Counted from the first letter of the stretch, positions 15,245 to 24,921 are shown. The stretch: 64,000 nt of DNA from Duganella radicis (GCF_009720825.1 NZ_WNKY01000021.1:33817-97816); one strand, 5' to 3'. Notes: a model not told the origin generated them from the letters alone. Numbers and translations: made by a program.

Positions 15245-16975
15245 TTATCGGAGTGTGCTGTGCTCCGACTTGTTTTTGGCCCCATCCAGCTCGCGGACCG
15301 AACTATTTGACTTTATTTCCTGCATAAAGGTTCGAATAGTGTCCAGCGGGTAATCTTCCGGAAGGTGACGCAGGACGTCCTGCTCGCAGCTGGCAATTTC
15401 CTCGCACATCTCTTCCATCAAGTGCAGCCGGTCGGGGTCGGTTAATCCCGGGGAGTAGGTCATCGGCAAGGTGTCGAACGGGATGCCGACGCCATTGCAG
15501 GCCAGGAATTGGCCCAGGCTGCGGATGGGGCCCCACATGATGCGGCGCGCGGCTTGAAGCAGGCGGTTGTCGTGCAGATGCGACCAATCCAGCGCCATGC
15601 ACACCAGCCAGTAGTACAAGTTGGACAGCCATGCCACTTTCCGGAAAGTCGGCGACTGGATCGCGCCATCGGCGGAGTCGAACGCGCTCGGATTGAGCGG
15701 CAATGGGTATGCTGGGTAGTCGGCGTGCTGCGGCGGTAATTCCCACGGGTTCGCCACGCCCGCGAATGCCGGGTGCGTGCCGAGCAAGATGCTGCTGAAT
15801 AATTCAAAATGGCCGCCTTCGCCTTCATTTTTGATCTTGCCCAGCTCATTGCGCCAATGCGCATAGTCCAGGCCGGGAAAGTGGCCTGAAGTGTCCAGCT
15901 CGTCGAGCATGGCGACAATGCGATCATAAATACTGCCGACCGGATTGAGGCGGGTATAGCGGTTCAGCCAGTGATTGACCGCCTTGCTGATGTCATCGCT
16001 GTCATCGGACAGGATCTTGCCGTGCGGCGCTTCGATGTAGACATATTTGGCGACGCTGCCAGGACTCAGCGGTTCCAGATGCACCGGGAACGGATAGATA
16101 TCGGTTTCGAGAGGGAATTGCTGGCGGCCCAGGTTGGGCCGCGCGCCCAGCGCGACCAGCAGCTGATTCACCGTATGCAGATGCACCATTTCTTCGATCG
16201 CCACGCCAAGCAAGCTGTTGGGTGGGCCGCCGTGGCGGTGGGTGCTCCAGCCGGCAAGCATCGCGTAGCGCGGCAGCTTGACGGAAAAAACCGCATACAG
16301 GTACTGGATCATCAACGAATGCTCGATTTCCGCCGCCGAGCGCAACAGCCGGATCAGCTCCAGATGGGCCGATGCGAAGGTGCGCCCCGCCGGTTTGGCG
16401 ATCGTCTCGAAGTAGGGCGGCGGCGGCGTCAACGGCGACGTGTCGGGCACGTCGTCCGGGTTGACGCCGATCACGTTGGCCGCCAGCCGCTTGACCGAGG
16501 CATAATATTTGGCATAGCCCGTACAGCGACAGTAATTTTCGCCCAGCGCATCGTGTATCAGTTGCGGCAACTGATCGATGGCAACCGGCTTGACCTTCAG
16601 TTGTTCCAGCAGACCAATGGTCGACATGATAAAACCCGGCGCGCAATAGCCGCACTGGAACGCGAATTGGTCGACAAATTCCTTCTGCACGTCGGCATAC
16701 GCGGTTCCCGCGACGGACTCGATGGTATAGACGCTTTGGCCCTGGCAATGGCGTAGTGGCGTCATGCAGCTTTGCTGCGCGCGCCGGTGACCTGCCTGTG
16801 GGTCATCCACCAGCACCGTGCAGGCCCGGCATTCACCGATGCCGCAGCCAAACTTGGTGCCCCTGAACTGGAGATCGGGATAGTCATGCAGCAGATTCAG
16901 CAGCGATCTGCTGCCGTTCGCCGAGACGTGGACTTCCTCGTCGTTGACGTTCAGCCGGATGTCGATTTTATCCAT
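15245..16975 (-). CDS. [2Fe-2S] subunit of a molybdenum hydroxylase fused to a ferritin-like domain
   Basis: 576 aa, against about 150-170 aa for a normal small subunit. Residues 1-165 form the two-cluster iron-sulfur subunit of xanthine dehydrogenase-family enzymes: plant-type cluster Cys44, Cys49, Cys52, Cys70 and second cluster Cys108, Cys111, Cys149, Cys151. A Pro-rich linker (TSPLTPPPPY, about 179-188) leads to a ferritin-like domain of the VioB/iminophenylpyruvate-dimer-synthase type with EIEH (Glu216-His219) and EEMVH (Glu261-His265) as likely diiron ligands, plus a later GEGGH block. The start codon overlaps the stop of the molybdopterin subunit, so both are one operon. No FAD subunit is adjacent. 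The fusion suggests electron transfer between Mo and a diiron site, which is inference. Confidence 0.88.
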   Translation of the reverse strand: MDKIDIRLNVNDEEVHVSANGSRSLLNLLHDYPDLQFRGTKFGCGIGECRACTVLVDDPQAGHRRAQQSCMTPLRHCQGQSVYTIESVAGTAYADVQKEFVDQFAFQCGYCAPGFIMSTIGLLEQLKVKPVAIDQLPQLIHDALGENYCRCTGYAKYYASVKRLAANVIGVNPDDVPDTSPLTPPPPYFETIAKPAGRTFASAHLELIRLLRSAAEIEHSLMIQYLYAVFSVKLPRYAMLAGWSTHRHGGPPNSLLGVAIEEMVHLHTVNQLLVALGARPNLGRQQFPLETDIYPFPVHLEPLSPGSVAKYVYIEAPHGKILSDDSDDISKAVNHWLNRYTRLNPVGSIYDRIVAMLDELDTSGHFPGLDYAHWRNELGKIKNEGEGGHFELFSSILLGTHPAFAGVANPWELPPQHADYPAYPLPLNPSAFDSADGAIQSPTFRKVAWLSNLYYWLVCMALDWSHLHDNRLLQAARRIMWGPIRSLGQFLACNGVGIPFDTLPMTYSPGLTDPDRLHLMEEMCEEIASCEQDVLRHLPEDYPLDTIRTFMQEIKSNSSVRELDGAKNKSEHSTLR

Positions 16976-19590
16976 CAGGTATGGTCCTCAAAGGCTGTCA
17001 GGATGAATTTGCGGGTCAGCGGCAGTTGCAGTTCGCCGAGCCATTGGTAGTTGCCGGAAGCGTGGGCGATCGCATTGGCCAGGGCGGGGGCGACGGTCGT
17101 CATGACCGCCTCGGCAATGCCTTTCGAGCGCGCTTTAGGCTGGTCGTCGGACAAGATACTGACGCCGGCCGGCAGCGGTATCAATTCCAGCGTGTGCCGG
17201 ACCGGCGCCACGTTTTTGAAGCGCGGCGCCCGGTAGGTATGGAAATTCATGAAGTCCGCGTCGCGCGGGTCGTCGGGGATTTGCTCGGACAGCGCGAAGC
17301 CCAGTCCCATGGCGAAGCCCCCCTCGGCCTGGCCTTCGACGATTTCCTTGCTGATGATGTCGCCCGCGTCCAGGATGGAATGGCAGGACAGCACCGTCAG
17401 GCGGCCACTGGCGCGGTCCACCGTGATTTCCACCAGGTGGCCCGCCGCCGCGTACAGCGAGCGCTGCGGCGCGCTTTTCGATGGGTCTTCCGGGACCACC
17501 AACTGCGCCTCCCATACCTCGTCGAAGGTGGATTGAATCGCCAGGCCATCAAGGAACAGCCGGGTCTTGGTCTGGTTGAGAATCGCGCTGGACTTGCGCC
17601 AGCCATTCTGGAAGGCGGCATGGCACATGACGCCGCTCCATAGCTTTTTCTCACGGATCATATCGAGCAGCGTGGCGCGCGCAATCGGTGCCTCGCCCGG
17701 AATATGCAGCGCACCGCCTTCCCAATGGTATTCCGCGGGAAGGGCGGCAAGGCCCAGCAGAGCTTGCGCGGCGGGCAGGAAACCGTATTGCATCAGCATG
17801 GCACAGGCTTCACGGATCGGATGCTGATGGATGAAGGCGGTGCGCGACGCGGTGCTGGAGCTGTGGACCAGGCGATTAGGAAACGGCGTTTCAAACACAC
17901 CGGTCTCGGCCAACCTGATGTCTTCCATCTCCGGCCGGATGCCCAGCAGCGTTTCGACGATCAGGGCCAGGGAGGTGCGGCTGCCCTGTCCCATTTCCGC
18001 CGCGTCGGAATACATCATGACGCGGCCATCACGCGTCAGTTGCACAGCGCCGAACACGGGATCGCTGGACGCGCCATACGCCTCCATGTTGGCGGCGAAG
18101 CCGACGCCGTAGGCCAGTCCCCGTTCCCGCATTTCAAGCTGGCGCGCGTTGCGGTTGAGCCAGACATCATGCGCACGGGCGCGCTCCAGCGTCTCCTGGT
18201 TGGCAACGTGGAAGTTGAGCGGATAACCGGCGGGGTCCAGATCGCCCTTTTTGAACAGGTTTCGCATCCGCAGTTCGAGCGGATCGATATTGAGTTGATG
18301 GGCGACCCGGTCCACCAGCGTCTCGATATGCAAACAGGCTTGCGGGATGCCAAAGCCGCGCGATGGGCCGCAGGGTGTATGAGGGCGCAAGGAAGCCATG
18401 CCGTGCAGGGATGTCTTCGGGATATTGTAGGGGCCGGTAAGGTGCAGGGCGCCCAGCGCGACAATGGGGCCGCTCAGGTTGGCGTGGATGCCGGCCCCGA
18501 GCACATAATATGCCTCAAGTGCCAGGAATTGCGCCGATTCCGGCGCGACACGCAGGGTGGACTGCACGACGGAAGAATGCCGTTTCAGGCCTAGCAGGAA
18601 TTGCTGAAAGCGATCCCAGCGCAGCCGCACCGGCCTGTCCTTGGCATACACCGCAGCCAGCGCCAGATAATAGACGAACAACGAGCCGTTACGGCCGCCA
18701 AAGCCGCCACCGATATCGTGATTTTTTGCCTGGACTTCGATTTTGTCCTTCTCCCCCAGGCCGAGCGATTTGCGATAGGCGGCAATGGCGGCGCCGGCGT
18801 TGCCGATGTCGGTGTAAATATTCTGGCTGCCAAGTTGTAGATGCAGGGTTTTCTTTGCCGATTCGTACCAAGCCAAGCCGGATTCCGGCTCCAGAAAGGC
18901 GTTATCGCCCAGCATGGTGGTGGATTTATGCACGTACAGGTTGGGGTCTTTCCCGGTTGCCGGCTTTAACGCCTGCCTCACCTCGTGATAGACGTCCCAG
19001 GCGGCCTCTTCGGCTTCGATGTTGTCGCTGAAGCGCGGCGTGGGCGGATCGCCCACGTTGCGCGTTTTAAAGCCGGCCTGACCACTATCGAACGCGGGCC
19101 TTTTGCCCGGTGTCTTCAAATAGCTGATCGCGCCGGTGCTGGCCTGGGGCAGCTTCAGCTGTCGCCATGCCTCCATATCGTCATCGAGCGAAAAACGGCG
19201 CCGTAACTGGTCGTCAGGTTGGTACTTGCCCTGAAACTGGCTCAGCTCACGCAAATACTGGTTGGCAAAAAAGGCCGTCTCGCTGTCCTCGTAAAAAGCG
19301 ATCGCAATTGGCTGGCCGAAGAAGTCCGGTGTCTCGCCCACGGATGCAAAAAGCGGGGGACCATTGAATTCAGCTTTCGTATCCTTGACTGGCTGAAACG
19401 CCAGGGATGGCCGGACTGCCTGCGGCAACTGTGTGCTGTCCCACGCGTTGATGTCGTGCTCAAGCGTTCTGGAGCAGACCAGAATGGCGTCGAGAGGGGC
19501 CAGTGTTGTGGCCCATATGCCGGACGGGCCGAAGTCGCTGGTGAAAATGCGCTTGCCCTGACTTTTGGCCGGCCCTTCGATTCGTCCCAT
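16975..19590 (-). CDS. molybdopterin-binding subunit, xanthine dehydrogenase/aldehyde oxidase family
   Basis: 871 aa from the ATG at 19590, which has GGAG 6 nt upstream on the reverse strand. A longer frame to 19761 exists but its N-terminus is Cys-rich and unlike the family. Visible: IGGGFGGRNG (cofactor binding), RWDRFQQF, CGPSRGFGIPQ, AAEMGQGSRTS, EGQAEGGFAMGLGFALSEQ, and KGIAEAVMTTVAPALANAI with the catalytic Glu near the C-terminus. It hydroxylates or dehydrogenates an aldehyde or N-heterocycle; the substrate is unknown. No Tat signal is present, so it is probably cytosolic. It is transcribed before the fused iron-sulfur subunit. No coxM/FAD subunit or XdhC-like maturation gene lies next to it. 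Confidence 0.88.
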   Translation of the reverse strand: MGRIEGPAKSQGKRIFTSDFGPSGIWATTLAPLDAILVCSRTLEHDINAWDSTQLPQAVRPSLAFQPVKDTKAEFNGPPLFASVGETPDFFGQPIAIAFYEDSETAFFANQYLRELSQFQGKYQPDDQLRRRFSLDDDMEAWRQLKLPQASTGAISYLKTPGKRPAFDSGQAGFKTRNVGDPPTPRFSDNIEAEEAAWDVYHEVRQALKPATGKDPNLYVHKSTTMLGDNAFLEPESGLAWYESAKKTLHLQLGSQNIYTDIGNAGAAIAAYRKSLGLGEKDKIEVQAKNHDIGGGFGGRNGSLFVYYLALAAVYAKDRPVRLRWDRFQQFLLGLKRHSSVVQSTLRVAPESAQFLALEAYYVLGAGIHANLSGPIVALGALHLTGPYNIPKTSLHGMASLRPHTPCGPSRGFGIPQACLHIETLVDRVAHQLNIDPLELRMRNLFKKGDLDPAGYPLNFHVANQETLERARAHDVWLNRNARQLEMRERGLAYGVGFAANMEAYGASSDPVFGAVQLTRDGRVMMYSDAAEMGQGSRTSLALIVETLLGIRPEMEDIRLAETGVFETPFPNRLVHSSSTASRTAFIHQHPIREACAMLMQYGFLPAAQALLGLAALPAEYHWEGGALHIPGEAPIARATLLDMIREKKLWSGVMCHAAFQNGWRKSSAILNQTKTRLFLDGLAIQSTFDEVWEAQLVVPEDPSKSAPQRSLYAAAGHLVEITVDRASGRLTVLSCHSILDAGDIISKEIVEGQAEGGFAMGLGFALSEQIPDDPRDADFMNFHTYRAPRFKNVAPVRHTLELIPLPAGVSILSDDQPKARSKGIAEAVMTTVAPALANAIAHASGNYQWLGELQLPLTRKFILTAFEDHT

Positions 19591-19725
19591 CGGTGTCTCC
19601 TGTCGGCTACAACAAGTTGCAATAAACTTATTTAATATAGAGTAACATTGATGTGTTTGAAAACACAAGATGCACCTTGAGCCGCATGTCTGCCAGTCGC
19701 AAGCCGGATTCAAAAGGAAGGTTGA

Positions 19726-20805
19726 ATGGAATTTGAAAAGAAGGAAAAGTCGCAATCGCACGCTTTTGTCTTTTTTGACGCAGGGCCGCCCTATTGTCAG
19801 CTGGGATGGTCGCGCTATCGCGAATTCAATGATTTGATTCTGGCTGCCTTAGGCGACTCCGAGCAGGCTGGCGTTACGGTGTATTTGCATGAGCATGAGT
19901 TTCCGCACATCGAAGGTTGTTTCGTCTGGTGCTTCAGTTTTTTTCAAGCTGATCCGGGCATCCGGGAAACGTTGAGCAAACGCCTGCAAGCGCGGATTGA
20001 AAGCATCATGTCGCAGTTTGCGGAGCTGCGCGACAGCATGGTCTTGCGCAATCACAGTGACGAGTTCGACATGACGCCAGACTTCGCCCGCTACTATGTG
20101 TCCCTGGTGGACTTGGCTGACAAGGAACTGCTGCCGGTGTACCCGTCAAGAGCGAAGAAGAGCTACGACAAACCCGATCTTGACCTTGACGTATTCAAGA
20201 AGGAAATTACTGTTGAGGAATTCAAGGCCCAGATCGGCGAGCACTTGTCCCACTCTTCAATCGCGCACATAAAGTATTTGTTGGCGCCGGACGGCTTTTT
20301 TTCGACTGTCCACCGGCCCAATAAATATCTTAGGGAAGAACTCATTCCCGCGTTTTACTTCATGCTTCGACGGCGGATTCCAGACGCGGCAACCATGAAG
20401 TTTGGGCTGGAAAAAGGAGAAATTGACGTCAAGATCAAGCTCCCGAACGAAGTCTCCATGAGCCTGGAAATCACCTCGGCACTTCCCGAAGGGGATCACC
20501 TCCTGTTCTCCATAGTGAATCAAGGATGGCAGGGCGATTTGCCGGTGAAAACGCGACATGAACTGAAAAAGGCTAACGATAGCCTTGCTGGGAAGGTCGT
20601 CGCTGCAATCGCTAAAAAGCAAGAGAAAACTTACCCGGCCAACGCCACCCTGCTGGTCGTGATTCCGCCCGAGTATCTGTATCAAGGTGAAGAGTACATC
20701 CTGAATGAGATGTTGAACGAGGTGCGTTCCCGCTTGAGTGAGGGGAAAAGGAGTTTTTGTGAAGTCGTGGCCTTGTGTAACGGGAAAATTTATACCGTGT
20801 TCTGA
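19726..20805 (+). CDS. hypothetical protein with possible nuclease-like C-terminal part
   Basis: 359 aa; I do not recognise it. AAAGGAAGG before the ATG at 19726 supports the start. The N-terminal 110 residues contain FVFFDAGPPYCQLGW and a hydrophobic FVWCFSFF strand without a signal peptide. Residues 230-330 read KGEIDVKIKLPNEVSMSLEIT and later AGKVVAAIAKKQEKTYPANATLLVVIPP. This E...D...E-x-T plus Lys-helix and LLVVIP strand pattern is like the core of restriction-endonuclease folds, but ExK is not intact, so this is only a suggestion. It is divergent from the molybdenum hydroxylase operon and convergent with the DUF2322 gene. Base composition is slightly lower in GC than its neighbours. Confidence 0.6.
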   Translation: MEFEKKEKSQSHAFVFFDAGPPYCQLGWSRYREFNDLILAALGDSEQAGVTVYLHEHEFPHIEGCFVWCFSFFQADPGIRETLSKRLQARIESIMSQFAELRDSMVLRNHSDEFDMTPDFARYYVSLVDLADKELLPVYPSRAKKSYDKPDLDLDVFKKEITVEEFKAQIGEHLSHSSIAHIKYLLAPDGFFSTVHRPNKYLREELIPAFYFMLRRRIPDAATMKFGLEKGEIDVKIKLPNEVSMSLEITSALPEGDHLLFSIVNQGWQGDLPVKTRHELKKANDSLAGKVVAAIAKKQEKTYPANATLLVVIPPEYLYQGEEYILNEMLNEVRSRLSEGKRSFCEVVALCNGKIYTVF

Positions 20806-20872
20806 TGAGGTATATCAGAAGTGCTAATCCACCATGGCGGCCAAGGGCAGTCACCGGCCGCCAAGGCCAGGC

Positions 20873-21202
20873 TTACAGGCTTTTCACTTGCAGAGCCTGC
20901 TCGGGCGTTTTGATGTTGAACAGGCGGTCGATGTTGGGGTGCTTGCCCGGGTTGGCGCGGGCGTCCTGCGTGTGCTCGGCATAAATCTTCAGGCCCAGTT
21001 CCGCCGCCTCGGGCGTAATCGCCCCCAGCGTTGCAGCCAGCCAATGATAAACGCGCAGCGAGCCGGCCTGGCCGGGTTTGTTTTCGATCTTTGCCACCGG
21101 CGTGCCGGACTGGTCGACCAGTTCGATAGCAGCCACCGCATCCATGACGGGAAGCTGGGCCAGGTTGTCTGAGAATTTGTCGCTGAAGTTCGGTTGTGGC
21201 AT
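20873..21202 (-). CDS. DUF2322 family protein
   Basis: 109 aa. Recognisable by its N-terminal FSDNLAQLPVMDAVAAIELVDQ, by KPGQAGSLRVYHWLA, and by the family's end motif HPGKHPNIDRLFNI (residues 85-98). DUF2322 proteins are small cytosolic proteins common in Beta- and Gammaproteobacteria with no known function. It stands alone between a convergent hypothetical gene and the divergent LuxR regulator gene. Confidence 0.85.
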   Translation of the reverse strand: MPQPNFSDKFSDNLAQLPVMDAVAAIELVDQSGTPVAKIENKPGQAGSLRVYHWLAATLGAITPEAAELGLKIYAEHTQDARANPGKHPNIDRLFNIKTPEQALQVKSL

Positions 21203-21408
21203 GAGTACTCTTGCAAATGGTTAAGTGAAAAGCGCTATTTTGGCATAGCGGCCGTGGCTTTGCGATCTGCAGGCGGCCGCGCTTGAATGATGAAGTTTCA
21301 TAAAGCAATTGATCGTAGTTTTTTGACATCCCATTTGCAAAAGGAAATTGTAAATATGGTAATTATTCGCTAAGCTAGTCGTTCACTTTTCCGGTCCGAG
21401 AGGTCCTC

Positions 21409-22404
21409 ATGGAATCCCATGGTTCACTATTGCTGGCTTTGTATCGCGGCGCGCGCACCATGCCTACCAGCGACTACCCCGACTTCGCGCTGGGATTGCT
21501 GAAAACGGCCATTCGCTTTGAAAAAGCGCGTTTCACCGTCGCCGAGTTGGGGCAAGGGAGCGTGACGGTGCGCTCGATGTTGCTGCATAACGAACCCGAT
21601 GGCATGTTGCTGGATTGGGTGGCGATTGCGCGTCAGGACAGCGTGGTCGATGTCGCGCGCGCCAATCTGGGCCGTGCCATCAACTATCATGCCAGCGCCT
21701 TGTTTGCCGGCCCCGACACCGCCCTGATGCGCGATTACGCGGCGCGCTACGAGCATCGCAATGGCTTGGTACTGATGCAGCGTGATTCATTCACTGGCCT
21801 GTACGAAGCGTTGGCGCTGTATCGCGCGGGCGAGTACGATCATTTCAGCGGGGCGGAGCAGCACACCATGCAGCACCTGGCGCAACATGTGCAGGAAGCC
21901 TTGCACATCAACCAGCAGACGATGAGTGGCCAGCCGGCACAAAGCGATCTGGCAATTGTGGATTTCGACGGCGCGGTGCAGTTCTGCGGCCCGGCCTTCC
22001 ACACGCTGGCACAGCTGGAGTGGCCCGATTGGCAGGCGCAGCGACTGCCGGCCGCGTTGATGACGGCGCTGTCCGCCCCGGACGGCGTCTATGCCGGGCG
22101 CCATTTGCTGGTGTCGTGCATGGTCCATGAGCGCTGGTTATACCTGCGCGCGCGCAAGCATTTCAAGTTTGCCCAGCTGTCGCCGCGCGAAATGGAGGTG
22201 GCGCGCAGTTTTGCCAGCGGCCTGTCTTCCAAGGAAGTGGCGCAGCAACTGGGACTGGCACCGGCCACAGTGCGCAACTTCCTGCAAAAGGTGTATCAAA
22301 AGCTGGAAGTCAGCGATAAGGCGCAACTGGCGAACGCCATTATGGCCAGTAACGTGCCCCTGCGCCGCCCCGCGCGCGGAGCGGCGCAGGGAGACCAACA
22401 ATGA
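21409..22404 (+). CDS. LuxR-family transcriptional regulator
   Basis: 331 aa. The C-terminal 65 residues are a LuxR/GerE helix-turn-helix: LSPREMEVARSFASGLSSKEVAQQLGLAPATVRNFLQKVYQKLEV, with the recognition helix around APATVRNFLQKVY. The N-terminal 250 residues have no receiver aspartate pattern and no autoinducer-binding signature that I can see; they could be a PAS/GAF-like sensor. The gene overlaps the following hydrolase gene by 4 bp (ATGA), so both are translated together and the regulator may act with that enzyme. The start at 21409 follows GAGAGG. Confidence 0.85.
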   Translation: MESHGSLLLALYRGARTMPTSDYPDFALGLLKTAIRFEKARFTVAELGQGSVTVRSMLLHNEPDGMLLDWVAIARQDSVVDVARANLGRAINYHASALFAGPDTALMRDYAARYEHRNGLVLMQRDSFTGLYEALALYRAGEYDHFSGAEQHTMQHLAQHVQEALHINQQTMSGQPAQSDLAIVDFDGAVQFCGPAFHTLAQLEWPDWQAQRLPAALMTALSAPDGVYAGRHLLVSCMVHERWLYLRARKHFKFAQLSPREMEVARSFASGLSSKEVAQQLGLAPATVRNFLQKVYQKLEVSDKAQLANAIMASNVPLRRPARGAAQGDQQ

Positions 22405-23168
22405 GCTACCGTTATTTGTTCCTGCATGGCGGTCCGGCCATGGGCGCCGCCATGGAGCGTGCGCTATATCCCGAGCGGATCGATTGCCACTGGTGGGACC
22501 AGCCGCGCCCGGTGGTCGGCGCGCGCCGGCCCTGTCAGGATTTATGCGATGCCGCGGAAGTCGAGCTGCGCCGCCAGGCGCAATTGCATGGCCAGCCGCT
22601 GACGCTGTTGGCCAGCTCATTCGGCGCCGTGCTGGCCACCCATCTGTCACGTGTGGCGCCGCGGCTGATCGCGCGCATTGTGTTGCTGAGTCCGGTTGCG
22701 GAACTGGAGCAGGGCTTGCTGCGGGTGGCGCGCCGCGTGGCGCAGTTGTCCGGCCAGCCGGCGCCGGCGCTGGATGCCGCGCTGGCGCGTCACGATCAGG
22801 CGCCGGGGCGCGAATCGTACTGGGCCGTATTTCATGCATTGCTGTCGCACCCCGCGCTGGTGAAGCAATACTGGCTGCCCGGTTCGCCGCGCGCGGACTG
22901 GTTTGCGCAGATGCTGGCCTTGCCTGAAATGTTCGACCTGGCCGCCCACATGGCGATCGCTGACGATTACCAGCGCACGCCGCTGCTGCCGCAAGCCGTG
23001 CCCTTTCGCGGCCCGGTCGACATCATCCTTGGTGTGGCCGACCCCTTGTTCGACCCGGTCGAAGCGGCCGCGTGGTGGCGCCGCTGTTACCCGCAGGCGC
23101 AGGTGCGGCTGGCGCCGGCCGCGCATTTCCCGCATCTGGAATGGTCGCTTGACGCCTGCCTGGCGTAA
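22401..23168 (+). CDS. alpha/beta hydrolase coupled to the LuxR regulator
   Basis: 255 aa. HGGP at residues 9-12 forms the oxyanion-hole motif of proline iminopeptidase-like hydrolases. The nucleophile elbow is LLASSFGA with Ser73 (A-x-S-x-G rather than G-x-S-x-G). A late Asp in ILGVADPLFD and His in AAHFPHLEW complete the triad. It is probably cytosolic. The overlap with the LuxR gene suggests it makes or destroys a signal sensed by the regulator, or simply shares its promoter; the first is speculation. Confidence 0.8.
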   Translation: MSYRYLFLHGGPAMGAAMERALYPERIDCHWWDQPRPVVGARRPCQDLCDAAEVELRRQAQLHGQPLTLLASSFGAVLATHLSRVAPRLIARIVLLSPVAELEQGLLRVARRVAQLSGQPAPALDAALARHDQAPGRESYWAVFHALLSHPALVKQYWLPGSPRADWFAQMLALPEMFDLAAHMAIADDYQRTPLLPQAVPFRGPVDIILGVADPLFDPVEAAAWWRRCYPQAQVRLAPAAHFPHLEWSLDACLA

Positions 23169-23280
23169 GTTTTTTCAGCGTGTGGTTTTTTGCGTAGTTG
23201 TTTCAAGCACTTTATTGCCCTCTATTTTCCTGCGGCATATGATCGTTGCAGAGAATAAAAATATTCCGGAGGGGAGAGCA

Positions 23281-24921
23281 ATGAAGAAGTCGTTGACGCT
23301 CAAGAGCACGATCTGGCTGTTTCTGATCCTGCTGACCATGCTGGCAGGCCTGACGCTGTGGGGCCTGATGCGGATTACAACTGCCCAGAACAACGTCAGC
23401 GCCGCCAACGCCGCGCGCTATCAATCCTATCTGCTGGCCGATGAGTTGCGGCAGAGCTCCGACGACCTGACCCGCCTGGCGCGCACCTACGTGGTCACCG
23501 GCGCCCCCGACTATGAAAAGCAATATGGCGACATCGTCGATATCCGCAACGGCAAGAAGCCGCGTCCCAAGGACTATGAGCGCATCTACTGGGACTTCGT
23601 GGCCGCCGGCGATCCCAAGCCCAGCCCGGACACCGCATCCATCCCGCTGCTGGACCTGATGAAAAAAGCCGGCTTCACGGAACAGGAACTCGGCAAGCTG
23701 CGCGAAGCGGCCGCCAATTCGGATGATCTGATCAAGGCCGAAACCGTGGCGATGAACGCCGTCAAAGGTCTGTACGCCGACGATGCCGGCAATTTCACCA
23801 AAAAAGGCGCGCCCGACGCCGAACTGGCGCGGCGCCTGACGCACGACGCCAACTACCACAAGAACAAGGCCAAAATCATGAAGCCGGTCAACCAGTTCCT
23901 GGAGATGCTGGACCAGCGCACCGGCCGGGCGGTGGCCGAAGCCGAAGCCGCCGCCGCGCGGGCGCTGCGGCTCACCCTGAGCATCATGAGCTTCTCGCTG
24001 CTGGCCTCGGCGGTGGCGATGTATTTCCTGTACCGTAGCCTGATGCGCCAGCTGGGCGGCGAGCCGGCGTACACGGCCGGCATCGTGCAGGAGGTGGCGG
24101 CCGGCAATCTGGCGATCAAGGTCGAGCTGCGCCGGGGCGACCGCGGCAGCCTGCTGCACGCCATGAAGGCCATGGTCGACAAGCTGTCCTCGGTGATGGG
24201 CGAGGTCGGGGAGAGCGCCGTGGTGCTGACCCGCGCGGCGGAGGAGATCAGCGCCACCTCGCAATCGTTGTCGCAAACCACCAGCGAGCAGGCCGCCAGT
24301 GTCGAACAGACTACCGCCTCGGTGGAGCAGATGAGCGCCTCGATTGCGCAGAACACGGAAAACGCCAAGGTCACCGATGCCATCGCCAGCCGCGCCGCCA
24401 CCGAGGCGGCCGAGGGCGGCCAGGCCGTCAGCTCGACCGTGCAGGCCATGCGCCAGATCGCCCGGAAGATCGCCATCATTGACGACATCGCCTACCAGAC
24501 CAATCTGCTGGCGTTGAACGCCGCCATCGAAGCGGCGCGCGCCGGCGCCCACGGCAAGGGCTTTGCCGTGGTGGCTTCGGAAGTGCGCAAGCTGGCCGAG
24601 CGCAGCCAGGTGGCGGCGCAGGAAATCGACCAAGTGGCCGCCAGCAGCGTGGAGCTGGCCGAGCGGGCCGGGCATCTGCTGGGCGAGATCGTGCCCAACA
24701 TCAAGAAGACATCCGACCTGGTGCAGGAGATCACCGCCGCCTCCGAGGAGCAGAACGCCGGCCTGGCGCAGATCAACGCGGCGGTCAACCAGGTCAATGT
24801 GGTCACCCAGCGCAATGCCTCCGGCTCGGAGGAGCTGGCGTCGACGGCGCAGGAAATGAGCCGGCGCGCCGAGGAATTGCAGGAGGCCATCGCCTTCTTC
24901 CGTCTGGCCGCGCCGCGCTGA
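23281..24921 (+). CDS. methyl-accepting chemotaxis protein
   Basis: 546 aa from the ATG at 23281, preceded by GGAGGGGAG. The reading frame is open far upstream, but the protein starts at MKKSLTLKSTIWLFLILLTMLAGLTL, the first membrane segment. A periplasmic sensing region follows (about residues 32-235), with YVVTGAPDYEKQY as in four-helix-bundle sensors. The second membrane segment is TLSIMSFSLLASAVAMYFLY, then HAMP (about 260-310) and a signalling hairpin tip IDDIAYQTNLLALNAAIEAARAG. No C-terminal CheR-binding pentapeptide is present. It is followed by the CheX-like gene. Confidence 0.92.
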   Translation: MKKSLTLKSTIWLFLILLTMLAGLTLWGLMRITTAQNNVSAANAARYQSYLLADELRQSSDDLTRLARTYVVTGAPDYEKQYGDIVDIRNGKKPRPKDYERIYWDFVAAGDPKPSPDTASIPLLDLMKKAGFTEQELGKLREAAANSDDLIKAETVAMNAVKGLYADDAGNFTKKGAPDAELARRLTHDANYHKNKAKIMKPVNQFLEMLDQRTGRAVAEAEAAAARALRLTLSIMSFSLLASAVAMYFLYRSLMRQLGGEPAYTAGIVQEVAAGNLAIKVELRRGDRGSLLHAMKAMVDKLSSVMGEVGESAVVLTRAAEEISATSQSLSQTTSEQAASVEQTTASVEQMSASIAQNTENAKVTDAIASRAATEAAEGGQAVSSTVQAMRQIARKIAIIDDIAYQTNLLALNAAIEAARAGAHGKGFAVVASEVRKLAERSQVAAQEIDQVAASSVELAERAGHLLGEIVPNIKKTSDLVQEITAASEEQNAGLAQINAAVNQVNVVTQRNASGSEELASTAQEMSRRAEELQEAIAFFRLAAPR

